A stretch of DNA of 64,000 bases, taken from NCBI GenBank assembly GCA_039193455.1, contig JBCCWO010000002.1, positions 124,001-188,000 of the forward strand. Reading direction: 5' to 3'. Source of the stretch: JBCBGF01 sp039193455 (lineage in GTDB: Bacteria > Pseudomonadota > Alphaproteobacteria > Rhodobacterales > Rhodobacteraceae). This document shows, in pieces, positions 24,930-33,434 of the stretch. The translations under genes and the position numbers were made by a program. Each line of letters starts with the position of its first letter. The first letter of the stretch is position 1. The notes under the pieces are model-generated. The model saw nothing but the letters and a program-made list of their open reading frames with translations, searched no databases and was not told where the DNA came from.

Positions 24930-27209
24930 ATGGCTGGGCACGACACCGAAACCGATCCGAACGCGCGCTGGCTTTCTGTGCCGGGGCAGGCGCCGGTGCT
25001 TGTCGCGGCGGCGGTTTTTGTGATGCTGTGGCAGGCGCTGCCCGCCGTCAGCGCGGGCGAGGCGCTGCGCTTTGCCTGGGACTGGGTGCCCTCGCTTGGC
25101 ATCTCGCTGTCGTTTCTGATCGATGGGCTGAGCCTGACCTTCGGGCTGTTGATCAGCGGAATTGGTGCGCTGGTCTTCCTTTACGCGTCAAAGTACCTGC
25201 AGGGGCACCCGCATTTCGCCCGCTTCATGCTGTTTCTGACGCTGTTCATGCTGGCGATGCTGGGGCTGGTGCTGGCCGATAACCTGTTGACGCTGTTCGT
25301 TTTCTGGGAACTGACGACGATCACAAGCTATTTGCTGATCGGGTTTGATCATTCCACCTCCAAGGCGCGGCGTTCGGCGCTTCAGGCGCTTTTGCTGACC
25401 GGGGCGGGGGCCCTGGCGCTGCTCGCCGGGATCGTTCTGATCGGGACCGCCGCGGGCACCTTTGAGCTGAGCGAGATCCGGGCGCAGGGCGACGTGTTGC
25501 AAGAGCATGCGCTTTACCTGCCGATCCTGATCCTGGTGCTGATCGGCGCCTTCACGAAATCCGCGCAGTTCCCGCTGCATTTCTGGCTGCCCAACGCGAT
25601 GGCCGCGCCCACCCCGGTTTCGGCCTATCTGCACTCGGCCACCATGGTGAAAGCCGGGGTCTACCTTCTGGCGCGGATGCATCCGAACCTTGGCGGCACC
25701 GACGTGTGGCTTTGGACGCTGACGATCTTTGGCGCGGTGACGGCGGTGTTTGCCAGCGTGATGGCCCTGAAGCAGACCGACCTGAAGCAGGCGCTGGCCT
25801 ATACGACGCTGATGGCGCTGGGCACGCTGACGCTGTTTCTGGCCGCCGACATCGGGTACGCGATCACCGCGGCGATGACCTTCCTTGTGGTGCACTCGCT
25901 TTACAAGGCGGCGCTGTTTCTGGTGGTGGGGATCATCGACCACGGCACAGGCAGCCGCGATGTCTACGAGCTTGGCGGACTGGCGCGGGCGATGCCGATC
26001 ACCGCGGCGGCGGCGGGGATTGCGGCGCTGTCGATGGCGGGCTTCCCGCCCTTCATCGGGTTTATCTCAAAAGAGATCAAATATGCCGGCGCCTTGGCCG
26101 TTCAGTCCGAGCCCTATCTGGTGGCCGGGGCCGCGCTTTTGGCCAATGCGCTGATGGTGGCGGTGGCAGGGATCGTGTCTTTTTCCCCGTTCTGGCGGCG
26201 CCCGCACCTGGCCGAAAAGCTCAGCCCGCATGAGGCTCCCTGGCAGATGTGGGTGGGCCCGGCGATCCTGGCCTCCTTGGGCGCGTTTTTCGGGATCTTC
26301 CCGGATTCGCTGGCGGTGGCGCTGGTCAACCCCGGCGTGGCGGCGATCCTGGGGCCGGATGTCGATCCGGCGGCGCTAAAGCTTTGGGCGGGGATCAACG
26401 TGCCGCTGCTGCTCTCAATCGCGACCTTTGCGATGGGGATCACGATCTACATCTATCGCCGTCCCTTGCGGGATCGGTTGATTGCGATGGGCGAGAGGGC
26501 GATCAGCTTTGATCGCGGCTGGGATCACGTGCTGGACGGTCTGAAGGCCGTGGCCGCCTGGCAGACGCGGCTGATCCAGTCGGGCGTGATGCGTCAGTAC
26601 CTGTTCATCACCTTTGCCACGCTGTTTGTGGGCGTGGGCGGTACGATCCTTGCGCGCGGCGGGTTCTCGGTCGATCTGGCCTGGCCGGATCTCTTGCTGA
26701 AACACTGGGTCGTGATCGTGCTGGTCGTCGCTGGGGCGCTGGTGACGCTGACGACATCAAGCCGGATCGCCGCGATTGCGGGGCTCGGTGCCGTGGGGAT
26801 CGGGGTCGCGCTGATCTTTATCATCTTTGGCGCGCCCGACGTCGCGATCACCCAGCTGTTGGTTGAAACTTTGGTAGTGGTGCTGTTCGGCGTGGCTGCG
26901 CTGAAGCTACCGCGGCTGGACCCCTCGGGTCGCAAGACGCACCGCCCCCTTGATGCCGCGCTTGCGGTTGGGGTGGGCGTGGTGATCACGGGTGTGATGC
27001 TGATGGTCACGGCCGGGCCGCTCGACCGCCGCCTGACCGATTATTTCGAGGCAACAAGCTGGCCCGAGGCCTTTGGGCGCAACATCGTCAATGTCATTCT
27101 GGTGGATTTCCGCGCGCTCGACACCTTTGGCGAGATCGCCGTGGTCGTGATCGCTGCGCTGGGCGCCTATGCGCTACTCAAGGGCCGCAGCCCGGAGGAA
27201 AAGCAATGA
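24930..27209 (+). CDS. mrpA: Mrp Na+/H+ antiporter subunit A
   Basis: This 759-residue polytopic protein is related to complex I subunit NuoL. Key features are FWELTTITSYLLIGFDH with the conserved glutamate, HSATMVKAGVYLLARM with a helix-7 lysine, and HSLYKAALFLVVG. The last 250 residues are the MbhE-like extension, ending NIVNVILVDFRALDTFGE. It is the largest subunit of the seven-part MrpA-G complex that exchanges Na+ or K+ for protons across the cytoplasmic membrane. Full length relative to the family. Its stop overlaps mrpB by four bases. Confidence 0.95.
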   Translation: MAGHDTETDPNARWLSVPGQAPVLVAAAVFVMLWQALPAVSAGEALRFAWDWVPSLGISLSFLIDGLSLTFGLLISGIGALVFLYASKYLQGHPHFARFMLFLTLFMLAMLGLVLADNLLTLFVFWELTTITSYLLIGFDHSTSKARRSALQALLLTGAGALALLAGIVLIGTAAGTFELSEIRAQGDVLQEHALYLPILILVLIGAFTKSAQFPLHFWLPNAMAAPTPVSAYLHSATMVKAGVYLLARMHPNLGGTDVWLWTLTIFGAVTAVFASVMALKQTDLKQALAYTTLMALGTLTLFLAADIGYAITAAMTFLVVHSLYKAALFLVVGIIDHGTGSRDVYELGGLARAMPITAAAAGIAALSMAGFPPFIGFISKEIKYAGALAVQSEPYLVAGAALLANALMVAVAGIVSFSPFWRRPHLAEKLSPHEAPWQMWVGPAILASLGAFFGIFPDSLAVALVNPGVAAILGPDVDPAALKLWAGINVPLLLSIATFAMGITIYIYRRPLRDRLIAMGERAISFDRGWDHVLDGLKAVAAWQTRLIQSGVMRQYLFITFATLFVGVGGTILARGGFSVDLAWPDLLLKHWVVIVLVVAGALVTLTTSSRIAAIAGLGAVGIGVALIFIIFGAPDVAITQLLVETLVVVLFGVAALKLPRLDPSGRKTHRPLDAALAVGVGVVITGVMLMVTAGPLDRRLTDYFEATSWPEAFGRNIVNVILVDFRALDTFGEIAVVVIAALGAYALLKGRSPEEKQ

Positions 27210-27625
27210 ACTCGATCATCCTTCTGGCCGCCACGCGGCTTTTGGTGCCGCTTCTGTTGGTGTTTTCGTTCTACATGCTCTTGCGGGGGCACAACACGCC
27301 GGGCGGTGGCTTTATCGGCGGGCTGATCGGGGCGACGGGATTTGTCGTCTACGCCATCGCCTGTGGCACCGATCTGGCGCGTCAGGCGCTGCGCGTGCCG
27401 CCCGAGAAGGTTGCCATGGTGGGGCTGGGCATTGCGCTTTTTGCCGGGGTCATGGCGGCGTTCTTTGGGGACATCTTCTTCACCGGGCAATGGCTCTTCA
27501 TCGGCGAGACCGAGGATGACAAGGGGCTGCCGCTGTCCTCGGTGCTGATCTTTGACATCGGGGTTTACCTTGTCGTCCTGGGGTCGATCCTGACGCTGGC
27601 CTTCGCGCTGGAGGAGGGCGTCTGA
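27206..27625 (+). CDS. mrpB: Mrp antiporter subunit B
   Basis: The 139-residue membrane protein carries LRGHNTPGGGFIGGLIGATGF near the N terminus and a VLIFDIGVYLVVLG segment late in the chain. Both are signatures of the MnhB/MrpB family, with four predicted helices. It is part of the membrane core of the Mrp complex next to the MrpA C-terminal extension. The ATG overlaps mrpA as ATGA, and its TGA shares a base with mrpC. Fused MrpA-MrpB proteins occur elsewhere; here they are separate. Confidence 0.94.
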   Translation: MNSIILLAATRLLVPLLLVFSFYMLLRGHNTPGGGFIGGLIGATGFVVYAIACGTDLARQALRVPPEKVAMVGLGIALFAGVMAAFFGDIFFTGQWLFIGETEDDKGLPLSSVLIFDIGVYLVVLGSILTLAFALEEGV

Positions 27626-27987
27626 TGGAGGTCATGCTTTCACTCCTTGTCGGCGTTCTGGTTGCGGCCGCGGTTTACCTGATGCTTGCGCGCAACGTGC
27701 TGCGCTTTCTGCTGGGGCTTATCCTGATCTCGAACGCCGCCAACCTGACGATCTTTGCGGCGGGCCGTGTCGATACCGGCCAGCCGCCCCTGATCCCCGA
27801 AGGCGCCGAGGCACCGGTAGGCTATGTGGCCAACGCGCTGCCGCAGGCGCTGGTGCTGACGGCGATCGTGATCGGGTTCGGGCTGTTCGCGTTTGCGCTG
27901 GTGCTGGCCTTCCGAGCCTATGGCGTTCTGGGCACGCTTGACAGCGATAAGATGCGCGTGGCCGAGCCGGTGGAGGATCAGCCATGA
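27625..27987 (+). CDS. mrpC: Mrp antiporter subunit C
   Basis: This 120-residue NuoK-like protein has three hydrophobic helices. It includes LARNVLRFLLGLILISNAANL and ALPQALVLTAIVIGFGLFAF, with the conserved DPLPQALVLTAIVI-type motif shortened to NALPQALVLTA. It sits between the large antiporter-like subunits in the Mrp complex. Start and stop overlap mrpB and mrpD by one and four bases, respectively, so the order BCD is translated in a coupled way. Length is usual for the family. Confidence 0.94.
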   Translation: MEVMLSLLVGVLVAAAVYLMLARNVLRFLLGLILISNAANLTIFAAGRVDTGQPPLIPEGAEAPVGYVANALPQALVLTAIVIGFGLFAFALVLAFRAYGVLGTLDSDKMRVAEPVEDQP

Positions 27988-29483
27988 GCTGGCTTCTTAC
28001 CGTCCCGATCATCATCCCTTTCGCGACCGCCGTTATCGCCTTTCTCGCCAAGGACGGCACGTCGGGGCGCTGGTGGTCGCTGCTGGGTTCGATCCTGTTG
28101 TTCTTCGCCTCGGTCGCTCTGATGGCCGAGGTGCTGCGCGAAGGCGTGGTTGCGGCCCAGATGGGCAGTTGGGGCGCACCCTTTGGGATCACGCTGGTGG
28201 CCGATCTTCTGAGCGCGGTGATGGTGGTGATCACCGCGATCACCGGGCTGGCCGTGGCGATCTATGCGCTGGCCGATATCGATGAGGCGAAAGAGAAGCT
28301 GGGCTATCACGCGCTGTTCCAGGTCTTGATTGCCGGGGTTGTCGGCGCGTTCCTGACGGGCGATCTGTTCAACCTTTATGTCTGGTTCGAGGTCATGCTG
28401 ATCTCATCCTTCGGCCTGCTGATCCTGGGCGGGTCGCCCGAACAGATCGACGGTGGGATCAAATACGTCGCGCTGAACCTGGTCTCGACGATCCTGTTCC
28501 TGTCGGGCGTGGGTCTGCTTTACGGGATGACCGGCACGCTGAACCTGGCCGATCTGAGCCTTGCAGTGGAAGAGGTGGAAAATCAGGGCCTGCTCACCGT
28601 CGTCGCGGTCATGTTCATGATCGCCTTCGGTGTGAAGGCCGCGGTCTTTCCGCTGTTCTTCTGGCTGCCCGCCGCCTACCACACGCCGGCCTTCAGCGTA
28701 TCAGCCGTTTTTGCGGGGCTTTTGACGAAGGTGGGGGTCTACGCGCTGATCCGCATGTTCACGCTGGTCTTCGATCATGACATCGCCTTTACCCACCAGA
28801 TCCTTCTTTGGGTCGCGGGCTTTACCATGGTCACCGGGGTTCTTGGCGCGGCGGCGCAGCAGGATTTCCGCAAGATCCTGAGTTTCCATATCGTCAGCCA
28901 GATCGGCTACATGATCCTCGGCCTCGCGCTTTATACCCCCCTGGCCATCGTCGGCGCCGTCTTCTACCTGGTCCACCATATCGTGGTGAAGGCGAACCTT
29001 TTCCTTGTTGCGGGCGTGGCCCAGCGGCTGACCGGGTCGACCGATCTGCGCAAAATCGGCGGGCTCTACAAATCGTCGCCGATGCTGGGCGCGCTGTTCC
29101 TGATCCCCGCGTTTTCACTGGCCGGTTTCCCGCCGCTGTCGGGCTTTTGGGCGAAATACCTGCTGGTCAAAGCCTCGCTCGATATCGAGGCGTGGTTCAT
29201 TGCCTTTGTCGCGCTGGCTGTGGGCCTGCTCACGATCTTTTCGATGACCAAGATCTGGGGAGAGGCCTTTTGGAAACCCCATCCCGACGGTGTCGAACCG
29301 GTGATGGGCACGATTGAGCGCAGCGCGCTGTGGCCGCTGGTGCTGCCGATTGCGGGGCTGGCCACGCTGACCATCATCATCGGGTTGAACCCCGAACCGT
29401 TCGTGCAATTCGCCGAACGCTCGGCCGCGCAGCTGCTGAACCCGGAGGCCTATGTGCGGGCCGTGCTGGGAGGGACGCCATGA
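27984..29483 (+). CDS. mrpD: Mrp antiporter subunit D
   Basis: The 499-residue protein is the NuoM/NuoN-like subunit, with about 14 helices. The glutamate in VWFEVMLISSFGLLILG and the lysine in FAGLLTKVGVYALIRMF are the expected ion-path residues. A histidine/lysine pair in VHHIVVKANLFLVAG marks helix 10-12. Together with MrpA it forms the translocation units of the antiporter. ATGA overlap with mrpC and with mrpE. Full family length and no missing key residue seen. Confidence 0.95.
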   Translation: MSWLLTVPIIIPFATAVIAFLAKDGTSGRWWSLLGSILLFFASVALMAEVLREGVVAAQMGSWGAPFGITLVADLLSAVMVVITAITGLAVAIYALADIDEAKEKLGYHALFQVLIAGVVGAFLTGDLFNLYVWFEVMLISSFGLLILGGSPEQIDGGIKYVALNLVSTILFLSGVGLLYGMTGTLNLADLSLAVEEVENQGLLTVVAVMFMIAFGVKAAVFPLFFWLPAAYHTPAFSVSAVFAGLLTKVGVYALIRMFTLVFDHDIAFTHQILLWVAGFTMVTGVLGAAAQQDFRKILSFHIVSQIGYMILGLALYTPLAIVGAVFYLVHHIVVKANLFLVAGVAQRLTGSTDLRKIGGLYKSSPMLGALFLIPAFSLAGFPPLSGFWAKYLLVKASLDIEAWFIAFVALAVGLLTIFSMTKIWGEAFWKPHPDGVEPVMGTIERSALWPLVLPIAGLATLTIIIGLNPEPFVQFAERSAAQLLNPEAYVRAVLGGTP

Positions 29484-29956
29484 ACCTTTTTGCGCTGAAC
29501 GTGACGCTTGCGGTCGTCTGGGCCGCGCTTTGGGCGGACTTTTCGCTGTTTCAGCTGTTCGTTGGCTTTCTCGCGGGGTTTGGCGGGCTCTGGCTTGCGC
29601 AGCCGCTGTTCAACAAGCCGAGCTCGTATTTCCTGCGGGCCTACCGGGTGATCCGGCTGATCATCTATTTCCTGTACGAGCTGATCTTGTCGAGCTTTCG
29701 TGTTGCCTGGGACGTGGTCACGCCCACGCATCTGAGCACGCCTGCGATCATCCGCATGCCGCTGGATGCGAAAAGCGATCTGGAAATCCTGTTGGTCACA
29801 AACCTGATCTCGCTGACGCCGGGGACGCTGAGCCTTGATGTCACGCCGGACCGGTCCTGTCTGATCGTGCATGCGATGTTCGCGGACGACCCGGATGCCC
29901 TGGTGGCCGAGCTGAAGGGCGGGATGGAACGCATGGTCTTGGAGGTCTTTGAATAA
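29480..29956 (+). CDS. mrpE: Mrp antiporter subunit E
   Basis: The product is 158 residues. Two or three N-terminal helices are followed by a cytoplasmic domain with LVTNLISLTPGTLSLDV and LIVHAMF, the family signature of MnhE/MrpE. It stabilises the complex rather than carrying ions. I chose the ATG at 29480, which overlaps the mrpD stop as ATGA; the frame is open further upstream but only inside mrpD. The TAA shares a base with the mrpF start. Confidence 0.93.
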   Translation: MNLFALNVTLAVVWAALWADFSLFQLFVGFLAGFGGLWLAQPLFNKPSSYFLRAYRVIRLIIYFLYELILSSFRVAWDVVTPTHLSTPAIIRMPLDAKSDLEILLVTNLISLTPGTLSLDVTPDRSCLIVHAMFADDPDALVAELKGGMERMVLEVFE

Positions 29957-30267
29957 TGACTGGGGCTGAATTTCTGGACTGGGCGGTCGATGCCGCCTTC
30001 GTCATGGTGATGATTTCGATCGCGCTGGCCTTTTACCGGATCGCGGTGGGTCCGACGCTGTCGGATCGGGTGGTGGCGCTGGATATGATGACGGTAACGA
30101 TTGTCGCCTTCTGCGGGCTTTATGCGATCTTTTCGGGGGTCGAGGCGTTTCTTGACGTGGCGATTGTGGTCGCGCTCATTGGCTTTCTCGCGACCGTGGC
30201 GCTGGCCCGATACGCCGAACGCGCGATGCTGCGCGCGTCGCAGGACGGGGCGGAGGAGGCGCCATGA
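29956..30267 (+). CDS. mrpF: Mrp antiporter subunit F
   Basis: This 103-residue protein has three helices, with FYRIAVGPTLSDRVVALDMM containing the conserved GPTxxDRVVALD motif of MnhF/MrpF. The start at 29956 uses a TAATG junction with mrpE, and its stop overlaps mrpG by four bases. MrpF is a small core subunit of the antiporter also implicated in bile or cholate resistance in some species. Nothing unusual is seen in length or motif. Confidence 0.93.
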   Translation: MTGAEFLDWAVDAAFVMVMISIALAFYRIAVGPTLSDRVVALDMMTVTIVAFCGLYAIFSGVEAFLDVAIVVALIGFLATVALARYAERAMLRASQDGAEEAP

Positions 30268-30581
30268 TCGATTATCTTGGCGGTGTGCTGGTGCTGGTTG
30301 GCGGTGCCTTTGCGATCGTTGCCTCGCTGGGGGTGATCCGGCTGCCCGACGTGCTGACGCGGATGCATGCCTCGACCAAGGCAGGCACGCTGGCCTCGAG
30401 CCTGATCCTTGCCGCCGTTGCGCTGTTTTTTGACAACCCCAGCACCACGGCCAAGGCCATTGCCGCGGTTCTGTTCCTGCTGCTGACCGCGCCGCTGGCC
30501 GCGCATATGCTGGGACGGGCGAGCCTTGACCCGCGCACCCATCCGCGTGTGCCGGAAGTGACGCCAGAGCCCGAGGACTAG
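30264..30581 (+). CDS. mrpG: Mrp antiporter subunit G
   Basis: The 105-residue protein has three helices and the MnhG signature GVIRLPDVLTRMHASTKAGTL, split over residues 22-45. Its tail is short and hydrophilic. It closes the seven-gene mrpABCDEFG operon in the usual gene order. No terminator-like hairpin was found in the nine bases before the convergent capsule permease gene at 30591, so read-through between the two strands may occur. Confidence 0.93.
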   Translation: MIDYLGGVLVLVGGAFAIVASLGVIRLPDVLTRMHASTKAGTLASSLILAAVALFFDNPSTTAKAIAAVLFLLLTAPLAAHMLGRASLDPRTHPRVPEVTPEPED

Positions 30582-30590
30582 CGCCGCCCC

Positions 30591-31370
30591 CTATCCCTGC
30601 AGGATGTCGCGCCCGGCGGCCCGCAGCATAAGCAATCCCGCGGCGCCGCAGACCAACGCAAAGCCGTAGACATAGGGCGCGGAGACAAAGGCCGCGTCAT
30701 AGCCGGGATAGGCCGCGCGGCGCATCTCGGCCGTTACGTGGACCAAGGGGTTGAACCACGCCGCGCCGCGCAGGTCGTTGGGGATCTGTTCGTACAAAAA
30801 GAACACGCCCGAGACGACAAAGAGCGGGCGGGTCATCACCGCCCAGAACCGTTCCCAGATCGCAAAGCGCGGGATCAGCCAGGCATTCAGCAGGCCGACG
30901 CCCCAGGCCAGGCAGGCGGCCATGGCCAGCGCGTTCAGGACCCGCGCCCCGTCATAGACCGCGCCCGTTTCGCCGCGCGCCTCTACCCCCGCCATCACGA
31001 CGAAGAAGACCACGATATGGGTCATCACGTTGAGCAGCCAGCGCGCGATCAGCGCGTCAAACAAGGTGATCGCCGGAAAGGCCAGAAGCGCGCGGGAAAA
31101 GCGCAGTGCCGTTCCGACCTTGCTGGTGACATCGGTGAACAGCATGAAGGGCAGATACCCGGTGGCATAAAACAGCGCAAAGTCGCGCCCAAGCGCCGGT
31201 ACGCTGAACGCAATCCCAAAGACGTAGGCCATCAGCGCAATCGCGGCCACGGGTTCGGCAATGGCCCAGACATAGCCACCCGGGGACCGGCCATAGACCG
31301 ACGCCATCTCGCGCAGCATCAACGCGACAATGGCCGAGGGGGCAGAGGGCGGCGGCAACGGGCGGTGCAT
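30591..31370 (-). CDS. ABC-2 type capsule polysaccharide export permease (KpsM-like)
   Basis: This 259-residue membrane protein has six helices and the ABC-2 transporter pattern. LMLREMASVYGRSPGGYVWA is at the N terminus, and FFLYEQIPNDLRGAAWFNPLVHVTAEMRR, broken around residue 205, matches the KpsM/BexB/CtrC signature. It would form the inner-membrane channel for a lipid-linked polysaccharide. The ATG at 31370 faces the divergent kpsE-like gene across 70 bp. Export partners are on the opposite strand, and no glycosyltransferase genes are nearby. Confidence 0.87.
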   Translation of the reverse strand: MHRPLPPPSAPSAIVALMLREMASVYGRSPGGYVWAIAEPVAAIALMAYVFGIAFSVPALGRDFALFYATGYLPFMLFTDVTSKVGTALRFSRALLAFPAITLFDALIARWLLNVMTHIVVFFVVMAGVEARGETGAVYDGARVLNALAMAACLAWGVGLLNAWLIPRFAIWERFWAVMTRPLFVVSGVFFLYEQIPNDLRGAAWFNPLVHVTAEMRRAAYPGYDAAFVSAPYVYGFALVCGAAGLLMLRAAGRDILQG

Positions 31371-31440
31371 CTCAGGTGTGAACGATTTCTTTACGGGATT
31401 TGCAGTAAAGTCTCGGCAATTAACCTTAATGTTTCGTTAG

Positions 31441-32661
31441 TTGCCGTTAGAGGTGCCCTTGAACGCGCAGACCCGATTTCCAGTTCCCCCTAAAGCCCCC
31501 GCCCTGCGAACAGCCAAGGCCGCCCCGCCGGTGCCCGCGCCCGCACCGATGCCGCCACCGGTCGCGCCCGCTGGACCCCGGCGGCTGACCGCGCTGAGTT
31601 TCGCATTGCTCGTGCTTGCCCCGCTGGGGGCCGCCGCGCTGTACCTGTTTTGGTTCGCCGCGCCACAGTTCCAGTCGCATGCCGGGTTCACGGTGCGCTA
31701 CGAACAGCCTCAGCGTGCGCCCGACCCGCTGGGCGGTCTGGTCGGCGCCCGTGGCGGGGCAACGTCGGACGCCGATATTCTGTTTGCCTATCTCACCAGT
31801 CAGGCGCTGGTGCGGAAGGTCGATCAGGATATGGACCTGCGCACTGTTTTCAGCGGCCCCGGCGCGCGGGACCCGGTCTTTGGGTTTGCCGAGGGCGGCA
31901 CCATCGAGGATCTCACCCGGTATTGGGGCCGGATGGTGCAGGTGTCGCACGACACGGCCACCGGGCTGATCGAGCTGCGGGCCTCGGCCTTTACCGCGGG
32001 CGACGCGCAGGACATTGCCCGGGCCGCGCTGCGCCATGGTGCCGAGATGATCAACAAACTTTCGGCCCGGGCGCGCGAAGATCTGTTGGGCCATGCGCAA
32101 TACGATGTTGAAGAGGCCTGGCAACGCCTGACCGATGCGCGCCGGGCCATCACGCTGTTTCGATCCCAGGCGCAGATCGTCGATCCAAGCGCCGATGTCA
32201 GCGGGCAGATGGGCCTGCTCAGCAGCTTGGAGGGCGATCTGGCGCGTGAGTTGATCCGGCTCGATGTCCTGATCCAGAACACGACCCCGGATCATCCCCG
32301 CATCGCGGCATCGCGCCAGCGCATTGCCGTGATGGAGGCGCGCATTGCTGAGGAACGGCGCAAGCTGGGGGGTGCGCAAGGGGATGCGGATTATGCCACG
32401 GTGCTGGACCAGTACGAACGCCTGAACGCAGACCTGGCCTTTACCTCGGATGCCTACACCGCCGCCCGCACCGCGCTGGAAGAGGCACGGGCCGAGGCGC
32501 GGCGGCAGTCACGCTATCTGGCGCCGCATATCCAACCCACCCTGGCCGAACGCGCGACCGCCCCGGACCCCCTGGTGACCCTGGGGCTGTCCGGCCTGTT
32601 CCTGACGCTGATCTGGGGGACCGGCGCCTTGATCGTGGCCAGCCTGCGCGACCGGGCATGA
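31441..32661 (+). CDS. Capsule polysaccharide export inner-membrane protein (KpsE/BexC/CtrB-like)
   Basis: About 406 residues. After a Pro/Ala-rich cytoplasmic head comes a helix (LSFALLVLAPLGAAALYLFWF), then a periplasmic domain with long coiled coils (residues about 190-360), and a C-terminal helix. This is the polysaccharide co-polymerase type 3 layout of KpsE. The start is uncertain: TTG at 31441, GTG at 31453 or TTG at 31459, which has AGAGG five bases upstream. It overlaps the ATPase gene by four bases. It likely bridges the inner-membrane transporter and an outer-membrane export channel encoded elsewhere. Confidence 0.83.
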   Translation: MPLEVPLNAQTRFPVPPKAPALRTAKAAPPVPAPAPMPPPVAPAGPRRLTALSFALLVLAPLGAAALYLFWFAAPQFQSHAGFTVRYEQPQRAPDPLGGLVGARGGATSDADILFAYLTSQALVRKVDQDMDLRTVFSGPGARDPVFGFAEGGTIEDLTRYWGRMVQVSHDTATGLIELRASAFTAGDAQDIARAALRHGAEMINKLSARAREDLLGHAQYDVEEAWQRLTDARRAITLFRSQAQIVDPSADVSGQMGLLSSLEGDLARELIRLDVLIQNTTPDHPRIAASRQRIAVMEARIAEERRKLGGAQGDADYATVLDQYERLNADLAFTSDAYTAARTALEEARAEARRQSRYLAPHIQPTLAERATAPDPLVTLGLSGLFLTLIWGTGALIVASLRDRA

Positions 32662-33344
32662 GCGCGATCGTGCTGGAAGATGTCTGGGCGGCCTATCGGT
32701 CGCGGGGCCGGGTCACCCCGATCCTGAACGGCGTGTCCTTTGTGTTTCCGGCCCGCCGGTCCATCGCGCTGTTGGGCCGTAACGGTGCGGGCAAGTCGAG
32801 CTTGCTGCGCCTGATCTCGGGCGCGATGCAGCCGGATCGTGGACGGATCCGCCGCAGCGGTCGGGTGTCCTGGCCGGTGGGGTTTTCGGGCGGGTTTCAC
32901 AACGATCTGACCGGGGCCCAGAACGTGCGTTTCGTCGCGCGGACCTATGGCGTCGACCCGCGCGCGCTGGTGGCCTTTGTGCAAAGCTTTTCCGAGCTTG
33001 GGGCGCATATGCACCTGCCCTACCGGGGGTATTCGTCGGGCATGCGGGCCCGGCTGGGGTTTGTCACCTCGATGGGCGTGCCCTTTGACACCTACCTGGT
33101 GGATGAGGTGACGAGCGTCGGCGACGCCGCCTTTCGCGCCCGGTCCGAGGCGATGCTGCGCACTCGTCTGGCCGCGGCCAGTGCGATCATCGTCTCACAC
33201 TCGCTCGACCATCTGGCGCGGCTTTGCACCGCTGGCGTGGTGATCGATGCTGGGCAGCTGACTTGGCATGGCGATGTCGCGAGCGCCATTGATCATCACC
33301 GAGCGATCATGGGTCTGGCCCCGGCCCGCAGGCAAAGCTCCTGA
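32658..33344 (+). CDS. Capsule polysaccharide export ATP-binding protein (KpsT-like)
   Basis: The 228-residue ATPase has Walker A LLGRNGAGKSSLLRL, signature YSSGMRARLGF and Walker B FDTYLVDEVTSVGD, with the switch His in IIVSHSLDHL. The degenerate SSGM signature and the VDE Walker B are typical of polysaccharide exporters of the KpsT/BexA group. It pairs with the permease encoded on the opposite strand at 30591. The ATG overlaps the kpsE-like stop (ATGA). Confidence 0.9.
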   Translation: MSAIVLEDVWAAYRSRGRVTPILNGVSFVFPARRSIALLGRNGAGKSSLLRLISGAMQPDRGRIRRSGRVSWPVGFSGGFHNDLTGAQNVRFVARTYGVDPRALVAFVQSFSELGAHMHLPYRGYSSGMRARLGFVTSMGVPFDTYLVDEVTSVGDAAFRARSEAMLRTRLAAASAIIVSHSLDHLARLCTAGVVIDAGQLTWHGDVASAIDHHRAIMGLAPARRQSS

Positions 33345-33434
33345 CGCGCGGGTGCGCGCCCGTGCCAACTCCGCAAGATTTGTGAATTCGGGCCGTGCGA
33401 TGCAATGTCTCGAATGCAAACGGTGGAGGATCAG

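Noticed and set aside
33405..33434. Upstream start for the AraC-type regulator
   Set aside because: No ribosome site; GGAGG is placed for the ATG at 33435.
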